Shown here piece by piece: positions 22,802 to 31,838 of a stretch of DNA of 64,000 bases. The stretch is from Pseudomonadota bacterium (GTDB taxonomy: Bacteria; Myxococcota_A; Polyangia; GCA-2747355), in assembly GCA_016702545.1 (NCBI GenBank), contig JADJDT010000029.1, positions 1-64,000 of the forward strand, written 5' to 3'. Numbering within the stretch: position 1 is the stretch's first letter; each line of letters opens with the position of its first letter. Position numbers and translations under genes: made by a program. The notes beneath the pieces are model-generated. The model was not told the origin of the DNA and ran no database searches. It worked only from the letters and a program-made list of their open reading frames with translations.

Positions 22802-24555
22802 GGCGCACCCGAGGGCACGCCCGGCGGCGGCAGCACCGGCGCGCTTTGACGGCGCCAGGCCGCCCGCGTCAGCTCGAGGTGGGCCAGCAGCACGCTCGGG
22901 CTGGCGATCGACGCCGGCACCAGCCCCGACTCGGCGCCGCAGTAGCCGTTGAAGACCGCCAGGTCGTCCCCGGCGGCCAACACCTGAGACAGCGCCGTCA
23001 AGGGCGTGCCCTCGATGTCGGCGCCGCGCACCAGCTCCTCGCGCCCGTCGGGATAGACGCGATAGACCAGCACCGGGGTGACCTTGAAGGCCTGGGGCAG
23101 CGCGCGATCGGTCGTGGTGAAGCCGCCGCTGACGAGGCCCAAGCGCAGCCCGTAACGCTTGCCCTGCCGCTTGATCTCCGCCAGCAGCATCCGGCGCAGC
23201 GCCGCGGGCGCGACGGTGCTGCGCGGCTGCACGATCAGGTTGCCCTGGCGCGCTACGACGGGTAGGCCCTCCTGGCGCCGCCCGTGGCCGTTGGAGCGGG
23301 GGAAGCCGGCGATCGGCCGGCGCGACATCAGAAAGCCGCGCAGCACCCCCGCCTGCACGAGATCGACGCGCTGCGGCGGCACGCCCTCGTCGTCGATGCG
23401 GTAGTGGCCGGCCAGGGGCACCCCATTGAGCGTGCGGATCGTGGGATCGTCGTAGAGGTCGATGAAGGCGGGCATGATCGGCTGCCCGACCTGCTTGGCG
23501 AAGGTCTGGCCCTCGCGCTCATCGCGCTGGCGGTGACCCTCGACGCGATGACCGAAGACCTCGTGAAAGAGCACGGCCGCGGCGCGACCCTCGAGCAAGG
23601 CCGGACCACTGTAGGGCTCCGCCAGCGGCGCGCGCCGCAGGGCCGCGAGCTCGCTGGCGACCCGCTCCACCAGCTCGCGCACCACGGCGTCGGCCGGTAG
23701 CTGCTCGGGCGACTCGACGAGCACGCTCTCCTCGCGCACCAGGGTCATGCCGTCGGGGGCGCGCGCCAGCGCCGAGATGCGGAGCTGGGCGTAGCGGCGG
23801 CTGGACTGGGCCAGCGTGCCCTCACTGTTGGCGAGGTAGCGGGTCACCTGCTGGACCTGGAGCGCCACACGGCTGTCGAGCACCCCCGCCGCGCGAGCGA
23901 GCTGGGCGGAGTAGGTCCGCAGACGCTGCTCCCATGGCCGCGGATCGAGCGCTACGCGCGCCACGGGCTCGAGCTGGCGCCGCGGCGCCTCGCGCGAGAA
24001 GTCGTCGGAGCCGTCCTCGGGCCGCGCCTGCACCGCTCGTGCGCCGCGGGCCCCCAGCAAGGTCTGCTGCGCCCGGCGGTAGCTGCGATCGGTGGCCCAC
24101 CAGATGGTGGGGCGCAGCAGCGCGCTGTCGTCGTCGAGCGGCAGCACCCACAGCACCGAGGGTCGCTCGCGGGCTCGCTCGTGGCTGTTGTCGAGCCGGT
24201 AGTCGCCGACGCGCAGATCGACGTCGAGCGCGCGCCGATCCGAGCGCTCGGTGGCGAGCAACGCACCATCCGCGGCGGTGATCTCCAGCTCGTGGCGGTC
24301 CGTGAGCTCGTAGCCGAGGAAATAGGGCCGCGGCGCCGGCAGCTCCGCGAAGCGCCGGCTGTGACGGGCTAGCTCCTGCTGCAGGGCCCGGGTGGGGGCC
24401 GCGGGCTCGGCTGGCGGCAGGGCGGGCCCGTGGGTGAACGCCAGGCGCAAGGGCGCGCTTGGGGCCGCCGCCCGCGGTAGTCGCGGCGCGGTGCCGCGAG
24501 CGCCACAGCTCGCCAGTGGCATGTAGCATGCGATGAGAAGCAGAATGTGCCGCAT
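22798..24555 (-). CDS. TldD/PmbA-family metallopeptidase-like lipoprotein
   Basis: A 585-residue predicted lipoprotein (signal with lipobox MPLASC). Domain order resembles TldD. The segment YSGPALLEGRAAAVLFHEVFGH is followed by RVEGH: its HEVFGH is the HExxxH zinc motif of the family, so this is the probable active partner of the downstream gene. GVPPQRVDLVQAGVLRGFL and LGLVSGGFTT are further family blocks. It likely acts in the periplasm on peptides or modified proteins; the substrate is unknown. Its stop codon overlaps the start of the metal-motif-free paralogue, so equal expression is likely. Confidence 0.82.
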   Translation of the reverse strand: MRHILLLIACYMPLASCGARGTAPRLPRAAAPSAPLRLAFTHGPALPPAEPAAPTRALQQELARHSRRFAELPAPRPYFLGYELTDRHELEITAADGALLATERSDRRALDVDLRVGDYRLDNSHERARERPSVLWVLPLDDDSALLRPTIWWATDRSYRRAQQTLLGARGARAVQARPEDGSDDFSREAPRRQLEPVARVALDPRPWEQRLRTYSAQLARAAGVLDSRVALQVQQVTRYLANSEGTLAQSSRRYAQLRISALARAPDGMTLVREESVLVESPEQLPADAVVRELVERVASELAALRRAPLAEPYSGPALLEGRAAAVLFHEVFGHRVEGHRQRDEREGQTFAKQVGQPIMPAFIDLYDDPTIRTLNGVPLAGHYRIDDEGVPPQRVDLVQAGVLRGFLMSRRPIAGFPRSNGHGRRQEGLPVVARQGNLIVQPRSTVAPAALRRMLLAEIKRQGKRYGLRLGLVSGGFTTTDRALPQAFKVTPVLVYRVYPDGREELVRGADIEGTPLTALSQVLAAGDDLAVFNGYCGAESGLVPASIASPSVLLAHLELTRAAWRRQSAPVLPPPGVPSGAP

Positions 24556-24726
24556 CGACCCCGTCCGCGCGGCGCAGCATGATACGCCTCCGCCCGCCTG
24601 TCGAGGTCCGTCGCAGGGCTACCCTCGGGCGCCGCGCGACCTCCTCATCGCGGCGAAAAATGGGCGCAGGACGCGCTCGCCTTGGGCCTATCCCCTCCGC
24701 TCACCTGAGTTGAGGGGGAGGTCGAC

Positions 24727-25170
24727 CTACGACTCGCGCAGGTTGCGGTAGCGCAGACCCGGGAAGCGGGCGAAGTCGTCGTCGAGGGTCCACCATTCGC
24801 AGCCGTGCTCGATGGCGAGAGCGGCCAGGTAAGCGTCCGTCGTGTCACTGCCGCGAATCCCGGTTTGCTCGACGAGGTCCTGGAAGATACGCCAATGCCG
24901 TTGTGCGGGGTGGATGACGACCGCCCTGGGGTGGCGACGCCACGCATCGGCAAAGGCGAAGACCGCCCGTGTCGAGGGCGCGGGACGAAACACCCGCGGG
25001 TTGGTGCCGATGCGAACCACGGCGGCCAGCACCAGCTCTGAGACGGCGAGCGGCCCAGCGCTGCGGCGCAACTTTTCGAGCTGTGCGCGGCAGCGCTCGT
25101 GCATGGGTGCAGCAGCCACCATGCCGGCAAGCAGCACGTTCACGTCGCACAGAATCACTCGAGCTCCCAC
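24727..25170 (-). CDS. PIN-domain toxin (VapC-like)
   Basis: A 147-residue PIN-domain ribonuclease of a second type II module. Acidic residues are in VILCDVNVLLAG, in AVSELVLAAVVRI, in TTDAYLAALAIEHG and in WTLDDDFARFPGL; the tryptophan pair before DDD is typical of this PIN subgroup. The open frame begins at ATG 25170, but GTG at 25158 may be the true start, because it overlaps the antitoxin stop as GTGA and gives the family N-terminus VILCDVN. It is coupled to the antitoxin directly upstream. Confidence 0.85.
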   Translation of the reverse strand: MGARVILCDVNVLLAGMVAAAPMHERCRAQLEKLRRSAGPLAVSELVLAAVVRIGTNPRVFRPAPSTRAVFAFADAWRRHPRAVVIHPAQRHWRIFQDLVEQTGIRGSDTTDAYLAALAIEHGCEWWTLDDDFARFPGLRYRNLRES

Positions 25171-25388
25171 AACGCGCTGGTGTCGGTGAGGTTCACGCCC
25201 TTGCGCGGGCGCGCGTCGCGGATCACGGGGAGGGGTTCGATGTCGTCCGCTCCCGTCGTCGCCAGCTGGTGTGCCAGGTACATCCGAAGGCTGTCGGCGA
25301 GCAGCTCAGTCAGCGAGGTGTGCCTGGCGGCGGCGAGTTGCTTGGCTTGGACGAGCAGGTGCTCCGGCACGTTGACGGTGGTGCGCAT
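25155..25388 (-). CDS. Ribbon-helix-helix antitoxin
   Basis: A 77-residue antitoxin. MRTTVNVPEHLLVQAKQLAA followed by RHTSLTELLADSLRMYL is the RHH DNA-binding fold, and the tail GVNLTDTSALWELE would contact the toxin. The start at 25388 was chosen over upstream ATGs because the RHH strand begins there. A symmetrical TGATGC/GCATCA pair with an inner GCATCGATGC palindrome (25388-25416) covers the start region and could be the self-operator. Confidence 0.8.
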   Translation of the reverse strand: MRTTVNVPEHLLVQAKQLAAARHTSLTELLADSLRMYLAHQLATTGADDIEPLPVIRDARPRKGVNLTDTSALWELE

Positions 25389-25625
25389 GATGCCGTTATG
25401 TCGCATCGATGCATCACCGTCAACGTCTCGCTGCCATGACTTCGCGCTGCCAAGCGAGGCGATCGCGGCGAGGAAGCAGCGCAGCCGTTCGGGAAAGGCG
25501 GAAAATTTTCGGTCGCTGAGGTCCGGGCGCTGCATGCATGGCCCCCGGGCGCCGACCCGGGATCGGGACGGCCCACCCAGCGCCGGGCGCGGGTGACCCC
25601 GTTGGTCGGGCGAGTGGTGCCGCGG

Positions 25626-26756
25626 CTAGCGGATCTCGCTCTGCGGGCGGGCCGGCGTGCGGTAGAGGTTCCACAGCGTGTCGGCGGGTAGGTTGGCGCT
25701 GCCGAGCGCTTCGAGCCCCTTGAGCTCGAGCGCATCGCGGTGCTGCTCGTACCAGCCGGCCTCGGCCAGATAGACCGTGCCGCTGCTCGCGTCATAGAGG
25801 CGCTCCTCGCCGCGGTAGGCGTCGATGCCCTTGTAGGCGGTGACGTCCTCGGTGCGGCTGCGCGCCTGCCAACCCTCGGCGACGATGTCTGAGGCCTCGC
25901 TCAGCGTGCGGCCGGCGGCGGCCACGGCGCCCCAGCTCGCTTGCTGCTGGCGCAGGCAGAAGTTGAAGTAGTCCTGGGTTAGGGTGAAGCTGTCGAGCGC
26001 CTCGACCAACCGTGCTTCGATCGCGTCGAAGTCGCCGGCCGGCGCCGTGGCGCCCAGCACGAGGTTGGCGTAGGCGAGGCCGCTGGCCCCGAGGAAGGGC
26101 GTCACGGTGACCAAGAGCTGCCCTTCGCCCACCGCGCTACCCTGCCGGAAGATCAGCCGCAGCAGCGCCGTCTGACCCTCTGCGAGCAGCGCCGGCTGCG
26201 GCGCGTTGCCGACGACCCCTGCTTCGTCCATCGACGGGAACTCCGCCATGAAGGCGCCCGCCGCCCGCATGCGGGCGAGCTGCGGCCAGGCCTCGACGAA
26301 GCCCTCCGGGGTCAGCGGCGTGACGACGGGCGCGTCGACCCAGGGGATGATCGCCGGATCACCGTGGGCCGCGGTCTGGTCGAATTGCTTGCGTTCGGCG
26401 CTGCGGTAGAAGGGACCGAGCGTGCCGAAGTAGAACACCTGTCGCAGCGGCTGCGCGGGATCGCGCGCGACGAAGGCCAACGTGGTGCACGAGCCCGCCG
26501 TGTGCACGTCCCAGCCCTTCGGCTTGCGCAGCGAATAAAAGCCCGTGTCGTGGAGCTCGAGCGCGAGCCCACCGGTAGCGCCCGCGGCGTCGCGGCCCGG
26601 CTTGCCACCGCCGTCGGCGGGCGCCGCGCGAGCATCACGGTCGCTTGCTCCAGGCCCGTCGCGCCCTCCTGCGCTTCCGCAGCCACCCGCGGCCGCGACG
26701 ACGATCAGCGCCACCACCCCGAACCACTGCCCCGCGAGCCACCCTGCGCATGCCAT
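25626..26756 (-). CDS. Lipoprotein of unknown function
   Basis: A 376-residue predicted lipoprotein. ATG 26756 has GGGGAGG at the proper distance and opens a signal sequence with lipobox-like AAAGGC, then an Asp/Gly/Ala-rich linker of about 40 residues. The mature domain begins with LELHDTGFYSLRKPKGWDVH and contains repeated aromatic/Gly segments but no enzyme motif I recognise; QDYFNFCLRQQQASWGAVA resembles the end region of PsbP- or Mog1-like lipoproteins that start with a KPKGW-type element. That assignment is only suggestive. No operon partner is visible; the nearest same-strand genes are a toxin-antitoxin pair downstream and a gene remnant upstream. Confidence 0.7.
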   Translation of the reverse strand: MACAGWLAGQWFGVVALIVVAAAGGCGSAGGRDGPGASDRDARAAPADGGGKPGRDAAGATGGLALELHDTGFYSLRKPKGWDVHTAGSCTTLAFVARDPAQPLRQVFYFGTLGPFYRSAERKQFDQTAAHGDPAIIPWVDAPVVTPLTPEGFVEAWPQLARMRAAGAFMAEFPSMDEAGVVGNAPQPALLAEGQTALLRLIFRQGSAVGEGQLLVTVTPFLGASGLAYANLVLGATAPAGDFDAIEARLVEALDSFTLTQDYFNFCLRQQQASWGAVAAAGRTLSEASDIVAEGWQARSRTEDVTAYKGIDAYRGEERLYDASSGTVYLAEAGWYEQHRDALELKGLEALGSANLPADTLWNLYRTPARPQSEIR

Positions 26757-27041
26757 GGCCCACCTCCCCCCGACACCCGGCCGCCCAGCTCCCAAACGCG
26801 ACCCTCTGCCGACCATCGTGCGCTCGTCGCGTGAGAGGCGCAACGGGGCCGATCGATGGGGGGCTGACCGCGATCGGTCGCAGGGCGCCGGGGAGGGGCA
26901 GGCGCATCAGCGTTCCAGGTGTCGGGGACGAAGGCTGAGGGGCTGACGCTGCTGTGACCTGCCCGGGGGGCGAGACGGCCTCGACGCTCGCTTGCTCTCG
27001 CGGGTCTGAGCCAGGTGGCAGACGGCCGCCGGTGCGGGACG

Positions 27042-27392
27042 TCAACCCATCGGCTTGGAGGTGGGAAGGGCGGCGCGCGAAGCGCTGAGGACGACGCAGA
27101 GTCGGTGTTGGCTAGCGCCTCCGCTCAGGACCTGCCCCCAGCGCGCTTCGAAGGTGGAGCGGGAGACGATTACGGGGCGGCCGAGGCGGCGCGGTGACTC
27201 GACGGTCACCTGCGCGCCGTCGAGGGCGTAGGGGATCGCATAGGTGTAGGCGTGTGCAGGCCGGCGGGTCAGCGTGCCGGCCTTCAAGGCGGCGATCACG
27301 AGCCGCTGGGCGCGGATCTCCCGCGCCAGGGCGTCCAGACTCGGAATGGACCGCAGCGCCGCCGCGTTGGGGATGGCCCGATTGACGACCTC
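27042..27392 (-). pseudogene. Coding remnant next to palindromic element
   Basis: An open minus-strand frame with plausible composition (NAAALRSIPSLDALAREIRA, later AYTYAIPYALDGAQVTVES) but no ATG at its beginning. It opens behind a TGA at 27393-27395, immediately beside repeat element copy A. It reads like the 3' part of a gene whose 5' part was lost, possibly when the element or a rearrangement arrived. The final 30 residues are low in information. The family is not recognised. Confidence 0.3.
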
Positions 27393-27397
27393 TCAGC

Positions 27398-27580
27398 CTA
27401 GACCCAAAACAAGCGCGTCCCGCGCTCGTTTTGGGCCTAGATATGACTCAGGGGGCTTTCGCAAAGCCCCCTCGTCGCGGGGAGTGAATCCCCGCGACTT
27501 CACCCCATAACGCTCGCCATTCGGCTCGTCTAGCCCGAAAACAAACGGCTCGCGCCCAAGCGCGCTTGTTTTCGGCCTAG
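27398..27580 (+). repeat. Palindromic repeat element, copy A
   Basis: A 183-bp element bounded by CTAG on both sides and made of four hairpins. First, a CCCAAAACAAGCGCG arm pairs with CGCGCTCGTTTTGGG (27398-27440). Second comes GGGGGCTTT/AAAGCCCCC (27451-27471). Third is GTCGCGGGG/CCCCGCGAC (27474-27498). Fourth, a CCCGAAAACAA arm pairs with TTGTTTTCGG (27530-27580). Copy B at 43207-43384 is nearly identical in the opposite orientation and copy C at 54893-54947 is a shortened relative. The right-end CTAG gives the TAG stop of the gene at 27577-28370. It may act as a bidirectional terminator or be a non-autonomous mobile repeat. Confidence 0.85.
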
Positions 27581-28370
27581 AGCGCGCGGCGCTCGTCGGC
27601 GAGGACCCGCTGCGCCGATTCCAGGAAGAATCCCACGACATCGAGCGGCGGAGCGAGAGGCTCGCCCCCTCTTTCGCGGCGCGTGATCCGGCGAAAAGCG
27701 CGATGTGCGGCCGGCACGAACGGCCGCCAATCCACCGCCTCCAAATCGACTTCCTTTCCGGCCGCATCTTCCCCGCGCCAGGCGTCGCTTGCGGCCGGCT
27801 TCGACGGCCCGGGCCTCAGGCCGACGAGTGGCGGCCCCAACGACGCCGACTCCTTCGCCGGGTTGCCGGTCCCCGCCGCCGCGGCGTTCGCGATGGGTGT
27901 GGTCGCCGCGGGTGGCTGCTCGGAAACGATGCGCAGGCTGAAGCGTCGAAGCCAGGCGTTGGCAGCCTCGAGGTCGGCCGCCGCGCTACCCTGGAGGTCA
28001 GTATGCTCAGACGCCTCGGCCTTCTCATCGAGGGCGGGCGCCCAACCACCAGCAGGCGTCGCGGACGCTGCGTTCGAGTGCTCGCATCGGGGGCACTGAC
28101 CGGCGCCAGCCCTCGTTCGCCGGGCCCGTAGCGGCGGCTGGGCGCTTTCGCGGCCGCGAAGGTACGGGAGGCGCGATGCTTGAGATCGGAGGCGCCTTGC
28201 GTAAGCCGGTCGGACGGCCCGGTCGGTGAAGGAGCTACCGGGCAAGCCGCGCCACGGTGCCCGGGTCGCCGTGGTCGGGCGGTGGCCTCCGCGCTCAGCG
28301 CGCCGGCCCCTGAGCAGAGCATCACGAGCATCCAGATCGCTTCGCGTCGGGCACGGCAGGTCCTGGTCAT
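27577..28370 (-). pseudogene. Exported protein of unknown function, probably frameshifted
   Basis: ATG 28370 has AAGGAG eight bases upstream and opens a signal peptide (IWMLVMLCSGAGALSAEA). The frame that continues it soon becomes unconvincing. A neighbouring frame carries the plausible remainder: a CPRCEH segment, an Ala-rich linker (DLQGSAAADLEAANAWLRRF), and a C-terminal part with VDLEAVDWRPFVPAAHRAFRR ending FFLESAQRVLADERRAL. I infer one protein of about 260 residues broken by at least one indel between roughly 28150 and 28330. The final TAG is formed by the CTAG end of repeat element A. No family is recognised. Confidence 0.45.
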
Positions 28371-28747
28371 CGGCGAGGCTCCTTGCGGTGAGAGGCGACG
28401 GCCGAGCGCTAAGCAAGGAACGTGCTTGGTCGCGTGCGATCGGGTGGTCACGCCGAGGAGGCTGCGAAGTGTCGATCGCAGCCTCATGATTACGATAGCT
28501 TCGACGCGCTTCACGCCAGAGCGTCGGCCGGGCGCCGCGAACGCGCGGCCGACGCACCCAGCCGGAAGCTCACCAGGACGTAGGATCGTCTCCAGACCAT
28601 CTCCCGGGACGTCGGTTTCGCCAGGTGGTGCACAGGGCTGGCCGAAGCGAGCCTTCGCCCAGCGTCCTGGAGGCACGTGACCCGAGCGCGATGGGCCGGG
28701 GGGCGATCCCGATGCAAGCAGACGCGCGGCGCCTTGCGCTCGGCTGC
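28371..28747. other. Intergenic region without a recognisable gene
   Basis: About 375 bases between two same-strand genes. It contains the Shine-Dalgarno of the exported protein (near 28380-28385). No convincing coding frame, promoter pair or strong hairpin was seen in the remainder. Confidence 0.4.
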
Positions 28748-30147
28748 TCAGCGCTCGCCCGCCCCGCGGAAGTCGGCGGCCTCGACCCCGTAGCGGCGGA
28801 GCAGGCGGTAGAAGCTCTCGCGCTCGACGCCGGCGTGGGCCGCGGCCTCGGTGATTTGGCCGCGAAAGCGCCGCAGCACGGCCTCCAGGTAGCCGCGTGC
28901 CGCCTCGGCGCGGCCGCGCTCGAGCGCCTCGGACCAGCTGAGGGCGGCGAAGTCCGAAACGGTCGTCGGCTGCGTGGCGGTCGTGGCGAAGAGCTCGGGC
29001 GGGAAGTCGCTGACGTCGAGCTGTTCGTGTTGCGCCACGACGCAGGCGCGCTCGATCGCGGCGCGGAGCTGTCGCACGTTGCCGGGCCAGTCGTAGGCGT
29101 GGAGCGCTGCGCTGGCGGCGGCCGTCAGGCCGGAGCTGCGGCGCGCGGGCAGGCTCGCCGCGATCTCACGCAGAAAGTGGATCGTGAGCGCTTCGACGTC
29201 GTCCCGGCGCTCGCGCAGCGGCGGAATGCGCAGCGCCGCGACGTTGAGCCGGTACCAGAGATCCTCGCGGAAGGCGCCGCTTCGCACCAGCGCCTCGAGC
29301 GGCCGATGCGTGGCGGCGATGATGCGCACGTCCACCGCGCGCTCCGTCGATTCGCCGAGCCGCCGCACTGCCCGCTCCTCGAGCGCGCGCGTGAGCTTGG
29401 CCTGCAGCGAGAGCCGCAGCTCGCCGATCTCGTCGAGGAAGAGCGTGCCGCGGTGCGCGTCCTCGAACAGCCCGCCGCGGTCGCGCGCCGCCCCGCTGAA
29501 GGCGCCCCGGGCGTAGCCGAAGAGCTCGCTCTCCAGCAGCTCGCGGGGATCGCCGCGCAGTTGACGGCGACGAAGCGCTGCGATGCGCGGGGGCCGAGCT
29601 GGTGCAGGGCGCGGGCGATGCGCTCCTTGCCCGTGCCGGTCTCGCCCAGCAGCAGGGCCGTGGCATCGCTCTGCGCCACGCGATGCACCAGCTCCGCGAG
29701 CTGGCGCATTACCGCCGAGCGGGCGATCACGCCCGGCAAGACCTCGCTCGACTCCGCCCCCGTCGGCGGCGCCGCGGCCGCGCGGCCGAGCGCGCGCAAC
29801 ACGACCGCCCGCGCGGCCTCGGGCGTGAAGGGCTTGGTCAGGTAGTCGTAGGCGCCCAGTCGCAGCGCCTCGACCGCCGTGCCGACGGAGGCATAGGCCG
29901 TCATCAGGATGAACTCGGTCTGCGCGCGCAGGCGCTTGCAGCCACGCAGCACCTCGAGACCGTCGAGGTCCGGCAGCCGCAGATCGCAGAGCACGACGGC
30001 GATCGGTTGCGCGGCCAGCACGCGTAGCGCCTCGGCGCCCCGCTCGGCCTTGAGGATCTGTGCGTCGGCGCGCAGCACCTTGGCCAGCAGGCGCAGCATG
30101 TTGGGCTTGTCGTCGACAACCAGCACCAGCGGCTTCTCGCTGCTCAT
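28748..30147 (-). pseudogene. NtrC-family sigma54 response regulator, one frameshift
   Basis: Receiver-AAA+-DNA-binding regulator of about 465 residues after correction. The receiver spans 1-120 with phosphoacceptor Asp55 (VVLCDLRLPDLDG) and KPF near 105. The sigma54 activation domain has Walker A GETGTGKE, Walker B TLFLDEIGELR and the arginine-finger region NVRQLRAAIERA. The C-terminal Fis-type helix-turn-helix is ITEAAAHAGVERESFYRLLRRYG. The frame breaks in the GGGG run at 29545-29548; one extra base gives AAIPRELLESELFGYARGAF. The sigma54-contact loop reads GAFSGA rather than GAFTGA. The start ATG overlaps the kinase stop (ATGA), so the pair is co-translated and is a cognate two-component system. 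Confidence 0.9.
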
Positions 30148-31610
30148 GGTGTCAGCTCCGCGGCGGCGGGCAGCCGCACGCGCATCAACGTGCCACCGCC
30201 TGGTCGCGCCTCGGCGCTGATGGCGCCGCCGTGGGCCTGGATCAGGCTCTGGCAGACCGCCAGGCCGAGGCCCGAGCCGCCGCTTCGCCGCGAGAAGAAG
30301 GGCTCGAAGAGGCGCGCGCGGTCGGCCTCGGCGATCCCGCTGCCGCGATCGGCGACGCTGAGCTCATAGCCGCCGGCGGCGTCGGGGGCGCAGGAGACCT
30401 CGATCGCGCTGTCGCGCGGGCTGGCCTGCGCGGCGTTGAGCACGAGGTTGGCCAGCACCTGGCGCAAGCGAGCCGCGTCGCCGTCGACGCGGCCGGGGGT
30501 GGCAAGCAGCTCCAGCTCGCGCCCGGCGAGCTCGGGCAGCTCCCGCAGCCGGCGCAGCGCCTCCGCGAGGAAGGCGGCCAGCTCGAGCGGCTCGCGCTGC
30601 AGCTCGGGCAGGCGGGCGAAGGCCAGCAGATCCTCGGCGATGCGCTGGCAGGCGGCGGCCTCGTCGTCGAGGATCTGCAACTCCTCGCGCAGCGTCTGCG
30701 GGTCGGAGTCGTGCATCGTCCTGAGGTAGCCGCGAATGATGCCGATCGGGTTGTTCATCTCGTGGGCCACGCCGGCGGCGAGCTGACCGATCGCCGCCAT
30801 GCGCTCGGACTGCACCAGGCGCCGCTCGCGCGTGGCGAGTTCGTCGCGCATGTGGTCGAAGGCCCGCGCGACGGCCTTCAGCTCACCGGCCCCGATGTCG
30901 CCCAGTCGCGTGGCGAAGTCGCCGGAGCCCAGCCGGCGCGCGGCGGCGACCAGGAGCTGGAGCGGGCGGAGCACCGTGGCGCGCAGGCGCAGCGCCGAGC
31001 CGAGCGCGAGGGCCAGCATCAGCAGGCCGCCCAGACTGGCCACCAGCAGGGCCAGCCGGGCTGAGCGTGTCGCCGAGACGTGGGCCGTGGCCATGCGGTG
31101 CGCCACCGCGTGGGCCAGCCGGTCGGCGCGGGCCGCGGCGCGATCGGTCAGCCCGCGCAGGCCGCGGTCGAGCAGCGCCGCGCTGGCCGCCGCCTCGGCC
31201 CGCGCCGTGAGGCGCAGGCGTTGGCGGAAGAGGGTGTCAAGCGCGCGCAGGTCGGCCTGCAGCAGCCCGAGCTGGTCGCGCTGATCCTCGGGCAGGCGGG
31301 GGCCGAGGGTGTCGAGCCCCGCCTGCACGCGCGCGCGCGCTTGGTGATGGCGCTCGAGCGCGTCCGCGCTGGGCCCCAACAGCGCGCGGGTGAGCGCGAG
31401 CGCCTGCTCGCGCACGGCCGTGGCGAGCTGCAGCCCGGCGCTGATCGAGCTCTCGTCATGGCGCATGTGTGTCACCAGCCCGGCGACGTCATTGATCAGC
31501 GCCAGCAGCAGCGCGCACATCGTCAGCGCGACCGCGACGACGGAGCCGAAGCCGAAGGCGAGTTGTCGGGCGAGCACGGCGCGCGGAGGGGCAGGGGAGG
31601 GCGTGGTCAT
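30144..31610 (-). CDS. Sensor histidine kinase
   Basis: A 488-residue inner-membrane kinase for the overlapping sigma54 regulator. Transmembrane helix 1 lies at about 15-38, followed by a helical periplasmic sensor of about 130 residues with many Leu/Ala/Arg (four-helix-bundle type), helix 2 (LALLVASLGGLLMLALALGS), and HAMP (LRPLQLLVAAARRLGSGDF). HisKA has the phosphoacceptor His in LAAGVAHEMNNPIG. The HATPase domain shows N-box LANLVLNAAQAS, G1 DRGSGI and G2 GGSGLGLAV. ATG 31610 was chosen for the GGGAG upstream and the start of the hydrophobic region. The signal is unknown. Confidence 0.93.
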   Translation of the reverse strand: MTTPSPAPPRAVLARQLAFGFGSVVAVALTMCALLLALINDVAGLVTHMRHDESSISAGLQLATAVREQALALTRALLGPSADALERHHQARARVQAGLDTLGPRLPEDQRDQLGLLQADLRALDTLFRQRLRLTARAEAAASAALLDRGLRGLTDRAAARADRLAHAVAHRMATAHVSATRSARLALLVASLGGLLMLALALGSALRLRATVLRPLQLLVAAARRLGSGDFATRLGDIGAGELKAVARAFDHMRDELATRERRLVQSERMAAIGQLAAGVAHEMNNPIGIIRGYLRTMHDSDPQTLREELQILDDEAAACQRIAEDLLAFARLPELQREPLELAAFLAEALRRLRELPELAGRELELLATPGRVDGDAARLRQVLANLVLNAAQASPRDSAIEVSCAPDAAGGYELSVADRGSGIAEADRARLFEPFFSRRSGGSGLGLAVCQSLIQAHGGAISAEARPGGGTLMRVRLPAAAELTP

Positions 31611-31650
31611 GTTGGGGCTCCCAGGGGTCGCGGCTCGCGTGACGGCGAGG

Positions 31651-31793
31651 GTCACGATTGTAACCGCAGCAGTTACGAGGCGCACGCAGGAGTGGGGAGT
31701 GGTGGCGTCTGCGGCGCGCGTTGCGCGGCGGCGCCGCGAGCCGGCGGGAGGGGCAGGCGGGCCGCCTCGTCGGCCCGGGGTTGCAATCGTGAC
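31651..31793. promoter_or_regulatory. Inverted operator-like pair between divergent genes
   Basis: GTCACGATTGTAAC at 31651-31664 and GTTGCAATCGTGAC at 31780-31793 are inverted copies with 13 of 14 matches. They sit near either end of the 228-base gap between the histidine kinase and the divergent desaturase-family gene. A further imperfect palindrome CGGCATTATTGCCG follows at 31798-31811. Binding sites for the sigma54 regulator or another factor controlling both genes are possible; no clear -24/-12 sigma54 promoter was found. Confidence 0.4.
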
Positions 31794-31838
31794 GGTTCGG
31801 CATTATTGCCGTGACAACCAACTGCGAGGCACGGGGCG

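Noticed and set aside
31794..31811. A -24/-12 sigma54 promoter before the desaturase-family gene
   Set aside because: The GG and GC elements are 12 rather than 10 bases apart, and the sequence is better explained as a palindrome.
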